A stretch of 8,690 nt of DNA from an uncultured Bacilli bacterium (GCA_947585885.1 CANPXI010000036.1:1-8690); one strand, 5' to 3'. Shown: positions 1 through 6,328, counted from the stretch's first letter. The notes: a model not told the origin generated them from the sequence alone. Numbers and translations are program-made.

Positions 1-320
1 GTTTATGGACTGCTAATTCACAATCTTACTATTATTTAAACAGTGAAAAAAATAGTTCAACTAATGGTTTTTCTTGGTGGACAATGAGTCCGTGTAGTTT
101 TCAGGCCAAAATTAATAATGCTAACATGTTTGTTGTTAGTGGTTACTCTAGTTATCCAGGAGAGTTGACTAGTGGCAATATTAGTTCTGCAGTTGTGGGT
201 GTGCGTCCAGTAATATCCTTAAAAGGCTGTGTTAGATTAACTGGAGATGGTTCTACAAATAATCCATATAAAGTAGTTGAATTTGATGATACAGACTCAT
301 GTGCACAAGCAGATAATTAG
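1..320 (+). CDS. C-terminal part of a DUF6273-like surface/pilin-like protein (5' end outside window)
   Basis: The frame is open from base 3 to the TAG at 318-320, giving about 105 residues with the start lying upstream of the window. The visible part reads FSWWTMSPCSF, then VGVRPVISLKGCVRLTGDG, then NNPYKVV near the end. A WTMSP segment followed by G-V-RPVISLK and a closing G-DGT-NPY-V strand is, from memory, the C-terminal signature of DUF6273-like domains in large secreted or type IV pilin-like proteins of uncultured gut Bacillota. The exact role is unknown; extracellular or cell-surface location is inferred from the family. Two cysteines sit in the visible domain (in SPCSF and KGCVRL) and a third near the end (DSCAQ); a disulfide is possible. 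The gene ends 150 bases before rpsF with its own terminator, so it is not part of the ribosomal operon. The missing N-terminus would show whether a prepilin or signal peptide is present. Confidence 0.7.
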   Translation, partial: LWTANSQSYYYLNSEKNSSTNGFSWWTMSPCSFQAKINNANMFVVSGYSSYPGELTSGNISSAVVGVRPVISLKGCVRLTGDGSTNNPYKVVEFDDTDSCAQADN

Positions 321-325
321 TTAAT

Positions 326-356
326 AAATAATCTATTTTATATAGGTTATTTTTTT
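326..356 (+). terminator. Intrinsic terminator after the DUF6273-like gene
   Basis: An AT-rich stem of about 11 bp pairs 326-336 (arm AATAATCTAT) with 342-352 (arm ATAGGTTATT), with one T-G wobble and a 5-base loop. The right arm runs into an uninterrupted T tract at 350-356. It begins 6 bases after the TAG stop. The stem is weak in GC, but position and T tract support the call. Confidence 0.6.
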
Positions 357-379
357 GTTTTGTTATGAATAGATTGTTA

Positions 380-408
380 TGGACAATTATTTGTTTATTT
401 GGTATAAT
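380..408 (+). promoter_or_regulatory. Sigma-A-type promoter of the rpsF-ssb-rpsR operon
   Basis: The -35 box TGGACA (380-385; one mismatch to TTGACA) and a perfect -10 box TATAAT (403-408) are separated by exactly 17 bases. Transcription would start around 414-416, giving a leader of about 57 bases before rpsF. Confidence 0.8.
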
Positions 409-414
409 ACCTTA

Positions 415-471
415 CGAAGAACGTGATTCTTCCTTGCTTCTATATGAAGCCATAGACCATAAGGAGGTGAA
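415..471 (+). promoter_or_regulatory. Structured 5' leader of rpsF, possible autoregulatory element
   Basis: Two small perfect hairpins are visible: GAAGAA (416-421) with TTCTTC (427-432), and GCTTC (436-440) with GAAGC (446-450). GAAG and CTTC occur in both hairpins, so they could also pair across, giving mutually exclusive folds. The strong ribosome binding site AAGGAGGTG (461-469) follows. In many bacteria the rpsF leader binds the S6:S18 complex for feedback control. I do not see the CCG motif expected for that element, so a related but divergent regulator is only a possibility. Confidence 0.35.
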
Positions 472-762
472 ATGATGAATAAATATGAGATTATGTTCAT
501 TGTTAGAGCTGATATTTCAGAAGATGAAGTTAAGAGTACAGTTAAGTCATTTGAGGATGTTTTAACTAGTATGGGTGCTAAAATCGAAAGTTCAAAAGAT
601 TTAGGGCAAAAGAAACTAGCTTATGAAATTAAGAAACAAGTAAGAGGTGTTTATCACTTACTTAATGTTGAATGTGATAGTAAAGCTGTTAAAGAATTCG
701 ATAGAAAAGCTTTAATTGATGAAAAGATACTTAGACATTTAATTATTAAGGAGGAAAATTAG
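472..762 (+). CDS. rpsF: 30S ribosomal protein S6
   Basis: Encodes a 96-residue protein (S6 is usually 95-135 residues) that binds 16S rRNA of the small-subunit platform together with S18. Recognisable parts are the N-terminal strand NKYEIMFIVRADI, the central KKLAYEIKKQVRGVYHLLN segment and the C-terminal EKILRHLII strand, in the usual ferredoxin-like order. There are two adjacent ATG codons, at 472 and 475. The site AAGGAGG (461-467) leaves 4 bases to the first and 7 to the second, so 475 may be the true initiator (protein starting MNKYE); 472 is the longest option. The gene opens an operon with ssb one base downstream and rpsR next, the classic rpsF-ssb-rpsR order. The last codons also contain the ribosome binding site of ssb, suggesting translational coupling. 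Confidence 0.96.
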   Translation: MMNKYEIMFIVRADISEDEVKSTVKSFEDVLTSMGAKIESSKDLGQKKLAYEIKKQVRGVYHLLNVECDSKAVKEFDRKALIDEKILRHLIIKEEN

Positions 763-763
763 T

Positions 764-1243
764 ATGAATAAAGTAGTACTAGTCGGTAGACTTACAAGGG
801 ATCCAGAAGTTAGAACTATGCCAAGTGGAAATCAAGTAGCATCTTTTACTCTTGCTATTAATAGAAATTTTAGAAATAAAGAAGGAAATATAGATGCTGA
901 TTTTATCAATGTTAGTGTGTTTGGTAGACAAGCAGAGAATGTTGCTAAATATATGAGTAAGGGAAGTTTACTTGGATGTGAAGGTAGAATACAAACAAGA
1001 AGTTATGATGCTCAAGATGGAAGTAAGAGATATGTTACTGAAGTTATAGCAGATAACGTAGAGTTTATGAGTAGTGGTAAACGTGAAGAGAATAGAGAAC
1101 CTGTTAATGCTTATGTGGATACTACTAGTTCTGTGTTTGTAGATGGACCTAGTCCTGAAGATGGCGTGGATGTTTCTACTGAAGACCCATTTAAAAATTT
1201 TGGTAGTGAAGTTGCATTAACTGATGATGATTTACCATTTTAA
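764..1243 (+). CDS. ssb: Single-stranded DNA-binding protein
   Basis: A 159-residue homotetrameric SSB that coats single-stranded DNA during replication, repair and recombination. Residues 1 to about 104 form the OB fold, with the typical start MNKVVLVGRLTRDPEVR, the segment FINVSVFGRQAENVAKYM, and GRIQTRSY followed by a ...V-VEFM strand. Residues about 105-150 are an acidic, disordered linker, and the protein ends in DDDLPF, the conserved tip that docks partner proteins. The length is close to other Gram-positive SSBs. No tryptophan occurs in the protein; position 53, usually W in a VVW motif, is F. The start ATG lies one base after the rpsF stop and is served by AAGGAGG (748-754) inside rpsF, 9 bases upstream. 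Co-transcription with rpsF and rpsR is the common arrangement. Confidence 0.96.
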   Translation: MNKVVLVGRLTRDPEVRTMPSGNQVASFTLAINRNFRNKEGNIDADFINVSVFGRQAENVAKYMSKGSLLGCEGRIQTRSYDAQDGSKRYVTEVIADNVEFMSSGKREENREPVNAYVDTTSSVFVDGPSPEDGVDVSTEDPFKNFGSEVALTDDDLPF

Positions 1244-1257
1244 GTGAGGAGGGAATA

Positions 1258-1473
1258 ATGAAAGAATTTTATCCAAGAAAAAAGAAGATATGTCAAATGT
1301 GTGCTGGTAAAACAGTTGATTATAAAGATGTGCCTATTATCAGTAAGTATATAAATGAAAAAGGTAAGATTTTACCTAGAAGAATGACTGGTGCTTGTGC
1401 ACTTCATCAAAGACATATTGCACAACAAGTTAAAAGAGCAAGATATATGGGACTTATATCTTTTACTAAATAG
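1258..1473 (+). CDS. rpsR: 30S ribosomal protein S18 (zinc-ribbon form)
   Basis: A 71-residue S18, the partner of S6 on the 30S platform. The core DYKDV...I-KYINEKGKILPRRMTG...HQRHIAQQVKRARYMGLI is conserved. Residues C12-x2-C15 and C47-x2-H50 match the four metal-ligand positions of the cysteine-containing (C+) S18 form seen in many Clostridia; zinc binding is inferred from these positions. The start is supported by AGGAGG at 1247-1252, 5 bases before ATG, and 14 bases separate it from the ssb stop. It is the last gene of the operon: the terminator stem starts inside its own TAG stop codon. No rplI follows; the next gene is on the other strand. Confidence 0.96.
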   Translation: MKEFYPRKKKICQMCAGKTVDYKDVPIISKYINEKGKILPRRMTGACALHQRHIAQQVKRARYMGLISFTK

Positions 1474-1494
1474 TAGCGTTTGCTACTTTTTTTT
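1472..1494 (+). terminator. Intrinsic terminator of the rpsF-ssb-rpsR operon
   Basis: AGTAGC (1472-1477) pairs perfectly with GCTACT (1482-1487) across the 4-base loop GTTT, and eight T residues follow (1487-1494). The left arm uses the last two bases of the rpsR stop codon. Confidence 0.85.
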
Positions 1495-1498
1495 GTTT

Positions 1499-1530
1499 AA
1501 AAAAAGAAATGATATTTTTAATCATTTCTT
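1499..1530 (-). terminator. Intrinsic terminator of the YugP-like peptidase gene
   Basis: The 10-bp perfect stem AAGAAATGAT (1504-1513) / ATCATTTCTT (1521-1530) has a 7-base loop. Read on the minus strand it is followed by a 7-T run (complement of the A tract 1499-1505). The upstream arm lies within the last codons of the minus-strand gene and the loop includes its stop codon. With the rpsR terminator it separates the two converging genes within 45 bases. Confidence 0.75.
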
Positions 1531-2180
1531 GCTAGACCAATTAATCTTAGTAATTGTAGTATACTTGCTAATACTCCAGCTACATAAGTAAGTGCTGCTG
1601 CTGTTAGCATGTTTTTTATTCCTGGTAAGTTATTTTTTTCTGTTATGTTCTTTTCTTCAAGTTCTTTTAGTGCTCTTTTAGATGCATTAAATTCAACTGG
1701 TAATGTTATTATTTGGAATATTACGCCTATACTTACTGCTGCTATTCCTATGTATAATAATTCAAGTATTTCTAATATGAAACCTAGTAATATTAAGTAG
1801 TAAGAGAATCTAGATACTATGTTTACTATTGGAAATATAAAACTTCTTATTTTTAAGAATATATAACCTTCTTTATCTTGTATTGCATGTCCTGTTTCAT
1901 GTGCGGCTACTGCTTGACTAGCAAGACTAGTTCCGTGATATATTTCTCTTGATAGTCTTATTACTTTTCTTGATGGGTCGTAGTGGTCAGTTAGAGTTCC
2001 TCCTGTTTCAACTATTATTAAATCGTTAAGACCGTTTTTATCTAATATTTCTCTTGCTATATCATAACCTGTTTTATTGTTTTTTGCATCTATTTTTAAA
2101 TTCTTTTTGTATGTTATTGATATATAGATTTGTGCGATTACTGGTATAAATATAATTAATAAAACAATTAATAAGTCCAT
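1518..2180 (-). CDS. yugP: YugP-family membrane zinc metallopeptidase
   Basis: A 220-residue protein of the YugP/Zn_peptidase_2 family, close to the usual 225 or so. Residues 1-22 form an N-terminal membrane helix. A conserved soluble stretch (TGYDIAREILDKNG... then GGTLTDHYDPSRKVIRLS) leads to the zinc motif H94-E-T-G-H98. Two or three further hydrophobic segments cover about 112-160, and LPVEFNASKRA contains E163, the likely third zinc ligand by family comparison. A last hydrophobic segment follows near 193-215. It is expected to be a membrane-bound gluzincin; the substrate is unknown. The start ATG (2178-2180) follows AGGAAGGTG (complement of 2185-2193) by 4 bases. The gene appears monocistronic, with its own promoter and a terminator overlapping its 3' end, and converges on rpsR. 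Confidence 0.9.
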   Translation of the reverse strand: MDLLIVLLIIFIPVIAQIYISITYKKNLKIDAKNNKTGYDIAREILDKNGLNDLIIVETGGTLTDHYDPSRKVIRLSREIYHGTSLASQAVAAHETGHAIQDKEGYIFLKIRSFIFPIVNIVSRFSYYLILLGFILEILELLYIGIAAVSIGVIFQIITLPVEFNASKRALKELEEKNITEKNNLPGIKNMLTAAALTYVAGVLASILQLLRLIGLARND

Positions 2181-2202
2181 ATAACACCTTCCTATGTTTA
2201 AT

Positions 2203-2232
2203 ATTATAACATAATTTAAAATATTTTACTAA
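2203..2232 (-). promoter_or_regulatory. Probable promoter of the YugP-like peptidase gene
   Basis: On the minus strand a perfect TATAAT (complement of 2203-2208) lies 18 bases downstream of a poor -35 candidate, TTAGTA (complement of 2227-2232). The predicted start near 2196 leaves a leader of about 16 bases just long enough to include the ribosome binding site. The -10 box is convincing, the -35 is not. Confidence 0.45.
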
Positions 2233-2240
2233 TTTTAGAT

Positions 2241-2510
2241 GAAATCATATTAAATGATAAAAATTCACAAATAAAATATTTAAGAATGATACCATAAGAA
2301 TAGTATGGGATAAGGAGCAAGAAAAATACTTTATAAGTATTGTAGATTGGTATTTTATCTGAAAGCGATAGGCCAAGAAAATATTAGAGTGATTTAAAAA
2401 GTAAGCTGAAACGAGAAGGAAATGAAGTGTCCGAAAAAATCGGACAGTTGAAATTAAAATCACAAGATGGAAAATATCGTATGACTGATGTATGTGATAT
2501 ACCAGCTTAT
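2241..2510 (+). pseudogene. Decayed, truncated Bro-N (phage antirepressor/DinD-like) gene fragment
   Basis: No intact gene is present, but three reading frames taken in turn give one continuous family-like sequence. First is NDKNSQIK (2253-2276). Next, after an apparent 1-base loss, comes IFKNDTIRIVWDKEQEKYF and ISIVD (2276-2347). Then, after a net loss of about 5 bases, comes GILSESDRPRKY, an in-frame TAG at 2385-2387, and SDLKSKLKREGNEVSEKIG with QLKLKSQDGKYRMTDVCDI (2349-2498). Proteins of the Bro-N/DNA-damage-inducible-protein-D-like group (recalled, not searched) carry the same order: I-R-VWD-E-E--YFSIVDVI-VL, then PR-YWS-LK-KLK-EG, then QLKM-S-DGK-R-TDV-D. The TAG stands exactly where the family has tryptophan, consistent with TGG to TAG. 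Homology stops around 2500; the expected LIQSIPSPKAEPFK part is missing. I infer a relic of a prophage or mobile gene. The fragment also contains codons rare in its neighbours (CGA, TCC, GCG-containing steps). Confidence 0.75.
2428..2446. repeat. Perfect 7-bp inverted repeat inside the Bro-N relic
   Basis: TGTCCGA (2428-2434) and TCGGACA (2440-2446) are exact inverted copies around five A residues. It is GC-richer than its surroundings and no T tract follows on the plus strand, so it is not a terminator. It lies where the family sequence reads around EVSEKIGQ, and may be coincidental. Confidence 0.4.
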
Positions 2511-4481
2511 TTATTGTATAGTATTTATTACTTCATTATGTTCTAAAATGTAATTAAATGTGTTGTTTTCTTCTTTTTTGTTGTTAGTTATGAAACCTAC
2601 TTTTTTAGGTTCTTCTTTTTTATTTTTAGTGAATATAAATATTGTGTTATTAAAGTATAATGTTTCATTATTTGATAGTGTTAGTTTACCTGTTTCAAGT
2701 ATACTTTTAAGTATGTTTATAACTTTTTGATTTAATTCTTTATAGTTATTTATTTGTATTATACTTATTGGGTATGTTTTTATGCTTTCAAATATTGTTT
2801 TTTCATTATATCCTACATATCCTGCAGGACTACCTATTATTTTATTTATACTAAGTTCGTTATTGAATTCTTCCTTATTTATTTTTATTAAGTTTATTTT
2901 TAATATTTTAGAGTATTCTGTTATTAAGTCGTTTATTATTTTGTCATTATTTGTGTTTATTAGTATAGAAGATGGTAGGGTAGTTTCTTTTGTTAATAAG
3001 TTATCTGTAATAGAAGTTAAGTTATCTATTAAATTATTTTGTTCATGTATTTTTTCTTTTAGTTTTTTGTTTAGTTCTTTTATGTATTTTTTATCTTCTA
3101 ATTCAAATATCTTACTGTTTGTTTTTGATTCTAATACTTCTTTTAGGTTATCTAATGTTACTTTGTTTTTAGTTTTTTTATTTTCTATGTTTTGTATTTT
3201 ATTTTTAAGTAAGTCTATTTCTTTTTTTAATATGCTTGCATTTAAGATATCATTGTTTATAAGAAAGTCATTTTTTTCTTTAGTTAGTTTATCTATTTTA
3301 TTTTGTATTTTATTATAGTCTGTTTTTCTTTCTATTATGCTTGCTTTTGCGCATATTTCATCTAGTATATCTATACTTTTGTCTGGTTCTTTTCTATATT
3401 TTAGATATTTTTTTGAGAGTGTTATTGTTTTATCTAATATGTTATCTGATACTTTTACATTATGATATTCTTCGTAGTCTTTTTTTATTTTTTTTAGTAT
3501 TGTTTTTGTTTCTTGTTCATCTGGTTCTTTTACTAGTATTTTTTGAAATCTTCTTTCTAGTGCTTTATCTTTTTCTATTGTTGTTTTAAATTCATCTAAA
3601 GTAGTTGCTCCAATACATTTTATTTTTCCTCTTGCTAGAGCAGGTTTTAGTATATTAGATGCATCTATTGCACCTTCGGCTCCACCTGCACCTACAATGG
3701 TATGTATTTCATCTATAAATATAATTAAGTCTTGTTTACTTTCTAGTTCTTTTATTATTTTTGTTAGTTTTTCTTCAAATTCTCCTCGATATTTAGTTCC
3801 CGATATTACGTCACTTATGTTTAGATTTAGTATTTCTTTGTTTTTTAGAAATGTTGGAACTTTACCTAAAACTATTCTTCTTGCAAGTTCTTCTACAATT
3901 GCTGTTTTACCGACACCTGCTTCACCTATTAGTATTGGGTTATTTTTGTTTTTTCTTGCAAGTATTTCAATTATTTTTTCTACTTCTTTGTCTCTACCTA
4001 TTACTTTATCTAGCATTCCTTTTTTAGCTTGATCATTTAAGTTAGTAGCTAGGTTTTTTATTAATAGGTCTTTTGTTTCTACTTCTTTGTTTTCAATGTT
4101 GTTTAGAAGTTTTTCTATGTTAATGTTTAAGTTGTTTAGTATTTTATACATATTAGTTGTTTTTGTTTCTAGTGTCTTTTTTATTAGTGATGGAAGAGTA
4201 ATGTATTCTTCTTCACTTGTTGATAATATTATTTTTTCTATTATTTTTAGTATTTCATTACTATAAAAAACAAATTCTATTTTGTTATTACCTTTTGGTA
4301 TTTGTTTTTTTATTATTTCATATGTTATGTTTTCTTTTATGAAGTCTTCTTTTAAACTGTTATCTATTTTTAGTAATGATAGTAGTATGTGTTCTGATGA
4401 GACTAATGGATCAGAGTTTTCTATTGCAATTAATTCACTTTCTTTTAATACTTTTTTTAGTTCTTCTGTGTATTTATTCAT
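2511..4481 (-). CDS. ClpC-family AAA+ ATPase with intact D1 and degenerate, truncated D2
   Basis: A Hsp100/ClpC-like unfoldase of 656 residues, against about 810 for ClpC. Residues 1 to about 130 are a divergent Clp N-domain. D1 is complete: Walker A GEAGVGKT (186-193), pore loop KYRG (near 230), Walker B IIFIDE (253-258), sensor-1 region CIGATT, and arginine-finger motif ALERRF. A coiled-coil M-domain covers about 385-438. D2 is recognisable from IGSPAGYVGY (549-558), but the Walker A position reads INTNNDKIIN and the Walker B position SIIQINNYKELN, so it should not hydrolyse ATP. A VGF tripeptide (628-630) sits where ClpC has its ClpP-docking loop; the protein ends soon after, at EVINTIQ, losing the lid. 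A GTG at 4487 would extend it by two codons but lies inside the ribosome binding site GAGGTG (4485-4490), so I chose the ATG at 4481. No CIRCE or CtsR operator is visible upstream and no strong promoter was found. Confidence 0.88.
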   Translation of the reverse strand: MNKYTEELKKVLKESELIAIENSDPLVSSEHILLSLLKIDNSLKEDFIKENITYEIIKKQIPKGNNKIEFVFYSNEILKIIEKIILSTSEEEYITLPSLIKKTLETKTTNMYKILNNLNINIEKLLNNIENKEVETKDLLIKNLATNLNDQAKKGMLDKVIGRDKEVEKIIEILARKNKNNPILIGEAGVGKTAIVEELARRIVLGKVPTFLKNKEILNLNISDVISGTKYRGEFEEKLTKIIKELESKQDLIIFIDEIHTIVGAGGAEGAIDASNILKPALARGKIKCIGATTLDEFKTTIEKDKALERRFQKILVKEPDEQETKTILKKIKKDYEEYHNVKVSDNILDKTITLSKKYLKYRKEPDKSIDILDEICAKASIIERKTDYNKIQNKIDKLTKEKNDFLINNDILNASILKKEIDLLKNKIQNIENKKTKNKVTLDNLKEVLESKTNSKIFELEDKKYIKELNKKLKEKIHEQNNLIDNLTSITDNLLTKETTLPSSILINTNNDKIINDLITEYSKILKINLIKINKEEFNNELSINKIIGSPAGYVGYNEKTIFESIKTYPISIIQINNYKELNQKVINILKSILETGKLTLSNNETLYFNNTIFIFTKNKKEEPKKVGFITNNKKEENNTFNYILEHNEVINTIQ

Positions 4482-4535
4482 AAACACCTCACTTATATTC
4501 TATGTTATATTGCGATGTTTAGAAAAAATTTATAC

Positions 4536-4564
4536 AAAAAAAATTCACAATTAAGTGAATTTTT
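4536..4564 (-). terminator. Intrinsic terminator after the YfcC/DcuC-family transporter
   Basis: The 10-bp perfect stem AAAAATTCAC (4539-4548) / GTGAATTTTT (4555-4564) has a 6-base loop. On the minus strand it ends in eight T (complement of A tract 4536-4543). It lies 11 bases beyond the transporter's stop codon and separates it from the ClpC-like gene. The stem reads symmetrically, but the T tract is longer on the minus strand. Confidence 0.75.
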
Positions 4565-4575
4565 AGTTTTTGTTA

Positions 4576-6201
4576 TTATATGAATATTACTATTAATGAA
4601 ATTACAATTGATAATAGTAATAGACTTAATACTAATTTCCAACTTGATTTTAACCAATCTTTATATGAAATGTGTAGGTATTCTAGACCTAGTATCAACA
4701 TAATGCTTGTTGGAGCGATTAGTGATGTTATACCATATACAGATTGAGTTATTATTGCTAGAGTATTAGTATAGTCAGCATATACAGCTGCTAGATAAGG
4801 TGCTGTTCCTGTAAGTACGAATAGTGTTTCAATATTTAAGACACTACTTAATATTGTTACTATTGTAGTTACTACTACGCAGATTATTTTAGCTAAAATT
4901 CCAGCGCCTCCTAGTAGGTTAAGTAAGTTTTGTCCTCCTGTTACAATCCAATCTGTAACTGTTAGTAAGAATGGATGGTAAACAGTTATTATTACAACTA
5001 CATAACTTAGAACTACTATTAATGCAGGTTTTAGAGTTTTAACTATTCCTTTACCAAAAGCATTTATGCTTTCTTGTAGTGAAAGTTTATAAACTGCACA
5101 TATTAGAACAGTGGCCATTAGTAAGAATATTACTATTTCTGCATAATGCCATGTTCCTAGAGCACCTAAATCACCAATTAGGTAACTTATTATTGTATGT
5201 TCACCAATTGTTAATTCTGTTAACCAAGTATGGAAGTTATTGAATGCTTCGATTTGGAATAAGTCATACCAAGGAGTGCATCCAATTATTATTAATACTA
5301 ATAATATTCCAAATACTACAGCTATTGGCCAGAATGCTTTTTTGCTTTGTTTCTTTTCTCCTAGGAAAGCTACTTCTTCTTCTTTGTTTTCTTCTTTTTG
5401 TTTTAAAGATTTGTTAGCATGTTTAATTAGGAATGCTATATAGATTAGATAGCTTAGTACTAGTAAAGCAATTTTAGCTATTATTTCAGTTGTATTATCT
5501 GTTCCTAATACTTGATTGATATAACCAGTAACAGTTACACTATAAGTGCTACCTATTACACCAATTATTGGTGCCATAAAAGTAGATGCAAATGCAGTTA
5601 TTTTGTCATATCCCATTAGTAGTATTATTCCACATAATGCTGGAATGAATATAAACATCATTAAGTTCATTCCAAATACTGAACTAAGTGCTGCTAGTAT
5701 CATAGTAACAAGTACTATAAATAATGTTCCTTTTCCTTTCATAGATTTAGCAATTTTTTCTAGTTTGTTTCTGAATTTTCCTGTTTCAGCAAGTATTCCA
5801 TAGAATCCACCAACTATTCCTATGAAGATTAATGGCATTACACCACCAGAACCATCCATACTAAATGATTGGAAGAAGAATTGGAATGCTATGTATGGGT
5901 ATTCAACAAAGTTATAAATAGATAATCTACTAAGACCCATGTCTACTATTTCAGCTCCATTTGCTTGAGCAGTTGGAATTATCCAAGTTAGTAGGGCTAG
6001 GAATAAAGTTATTAGTATGATTAGTCTAACTATAGTGTTGTCTTTTTTTGGAACAACCCATTTTAAAATTCCTAAAACAAATAGTGCAATTGCAGCGATT
6101 ACTTTAATAACTAATGCATATGGATCAGGGATGAAGCATCCAACTAATAACATAATTATAGATATTATAGCAATAACAGAGAACACTATGTTCTTTTTCA
6201 T
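4576..6201 (-). CDS. YfcC/DcuC-family multi-pass membrane transporter
   Basis: A 541-residue, very hydrophobic protein with at least twelve predicted membrane segments. Family traits are LTWIIPTAQANG (about 70-81), GVMPLIFIGIVGGFYGILAETGKF (split around 119-143), a second helix group from about 158 with SSVFGMN, IIGVIGSTYSVTVTGYIN in the middle, and a second-half repeat with SSVLNIETLFVLTG. A charged loop (about 263-290, rich in K and E) divides the two halves. DcuC/YfcC proteins are secondary transporters, annotated for C4-dicarboxylates or for amino acids; the substrate here cannot be read from sequence. Two hydrophobic segments before residue 55 precede the usual start of the family fold and may be an N-terminal extension. 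The start is fixed by AGGAGG (complement of 6211-6216), 9 bases from ATG. It has its own promoter and terminator, so it is probably transcribed alone, between lysS and the ClpC-like gene. Confidence 0.85.
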   Translation of the reverse strand: MKKNIVFSVIAIISIIMLLVGCFIPDPYALVIKVIAAIALFVLGILKWVVPKKDNTIVRLIILITLFLALLTWIIPTAQANGAEIVDMGLSRLSIYNFVEYPYIAFQFFFQSFSMDGSGGVMPLIFIGIVGGFYGILAETGKFRNKLEKIAKSMKGKGTLFIVLVTMILAALSSVFGMNLMMFIFIPALCGIILLMGYDKITAFASTFMAPIIGVIGSTYSVTVTGYINQVLGTDNTTEIIAKIALLVLSYLIYIAFLIKHANKSLKQKEENKEEEVAFLGEKKQSKKAFWPIAVVFGILLVLIIIGCTPWYDLFQIEAFNNFHTWLTELTIGEHTIISYLIGDLGALGTWHYAEIVIFLLMATVLICAVYKLSLQESINAFGKGIVKTLKPALIVVLSYVVVIITVYHPFLLTVTDWIVTGGQNLLNLLGGAGILAKIICVVVTTIVTILSSVLNIETLFVLTGTAPYLAAVYADYTNTLAIITQSVYGITSLIAPTSIMLILGLEYLHISYKDWLKSSWKLVLSLLLLSIVISLIVIFI

Positions 6202-6223
6202 TTTTTATTACCTCCTGTCTTTA

Positions 6224-6253
6224 ATTATACAATAATTGGAATAATTATTACAA
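6224..6253 (-). promoter_or_regulatory. Probable promoter of the YfcC/DcuC-family transporter gene
   Basis: On the minus strand, TTGTAA (complement of 6248-6253; four of six matches to TTGACA) and a perfect TATAAT (complement of 6224-6229) are spaced by 18 bases. The start would fall near 6217, so the leader consists of little more than the AGGAGG ribosome binding site. Confidence 0.6.
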
Positions 6254-6305
6254 GGTTTTATGTTATTTTCACGATAAATAGATAATATAATGGCTTATAT
6301 GGTAT

Positions 6306-6328
6306 AAAAAAAACTACTAATGTAGTTT
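6306..6328 (-). terminator. Intrinsic terminator of lysS
   Basis: AAACTAC (6311-6317) pairs perfectly with GTAGTTT (6322-6328) around a 4-base loop. Read on the minus strand, the stem is followed by a T run from the A tract 6306-6313. The upstream arm includes two bases of the lysS TAA stop codon (6327-6329). Confidence 0.8.

Noticed and set aside
1391..1591. Plus-strand frame overlapping the end of rpsR
   Set aside because: It runs out of frame through rpsR and across both terminators; no ribosome binding site and no family resemblance.
2245..2463. Minus-strand open frame of 72 codons in the intergenic region
   Set aside because: No recognisable motif or ribosome binding site, and it lies antisense to the frame-shifted Bro-N-like sequence, which explains the region better.
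2782..4032. Three plus-strand open frames inside the ClpC-like gene (2782-3318, 3341-3589, 3697-4032)
   Set aside because: They are antisense to a gene with clear AAA+ motifs. Their leucine-, phenylalanine- and serine-rich products are what AT-rich antisense frames give.
4482..4487. GTG start of the ClpC-like gene at 4487
   Set aside because: The GTG is part of the GAGGTG ribosome binding site itself; the ATG at 4481 is the only sensible initiator.
4488..4535. CIRCE or CtsR operator before the ClpC-like gene
   Set aside because: I looked for TTAGCACTC/GAGTGCTAA and GGTCAAA repeats on both strands and saw neither.
2260..4550. The string AAAAATTCACAA occurring near 2260 and near 4539
   Set aside because: A short AT-rich match; one copy is in the Bro-N relic and the other in a terminator stem. 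Surrounding bases do not match, so no mobile-element repeat is supported.
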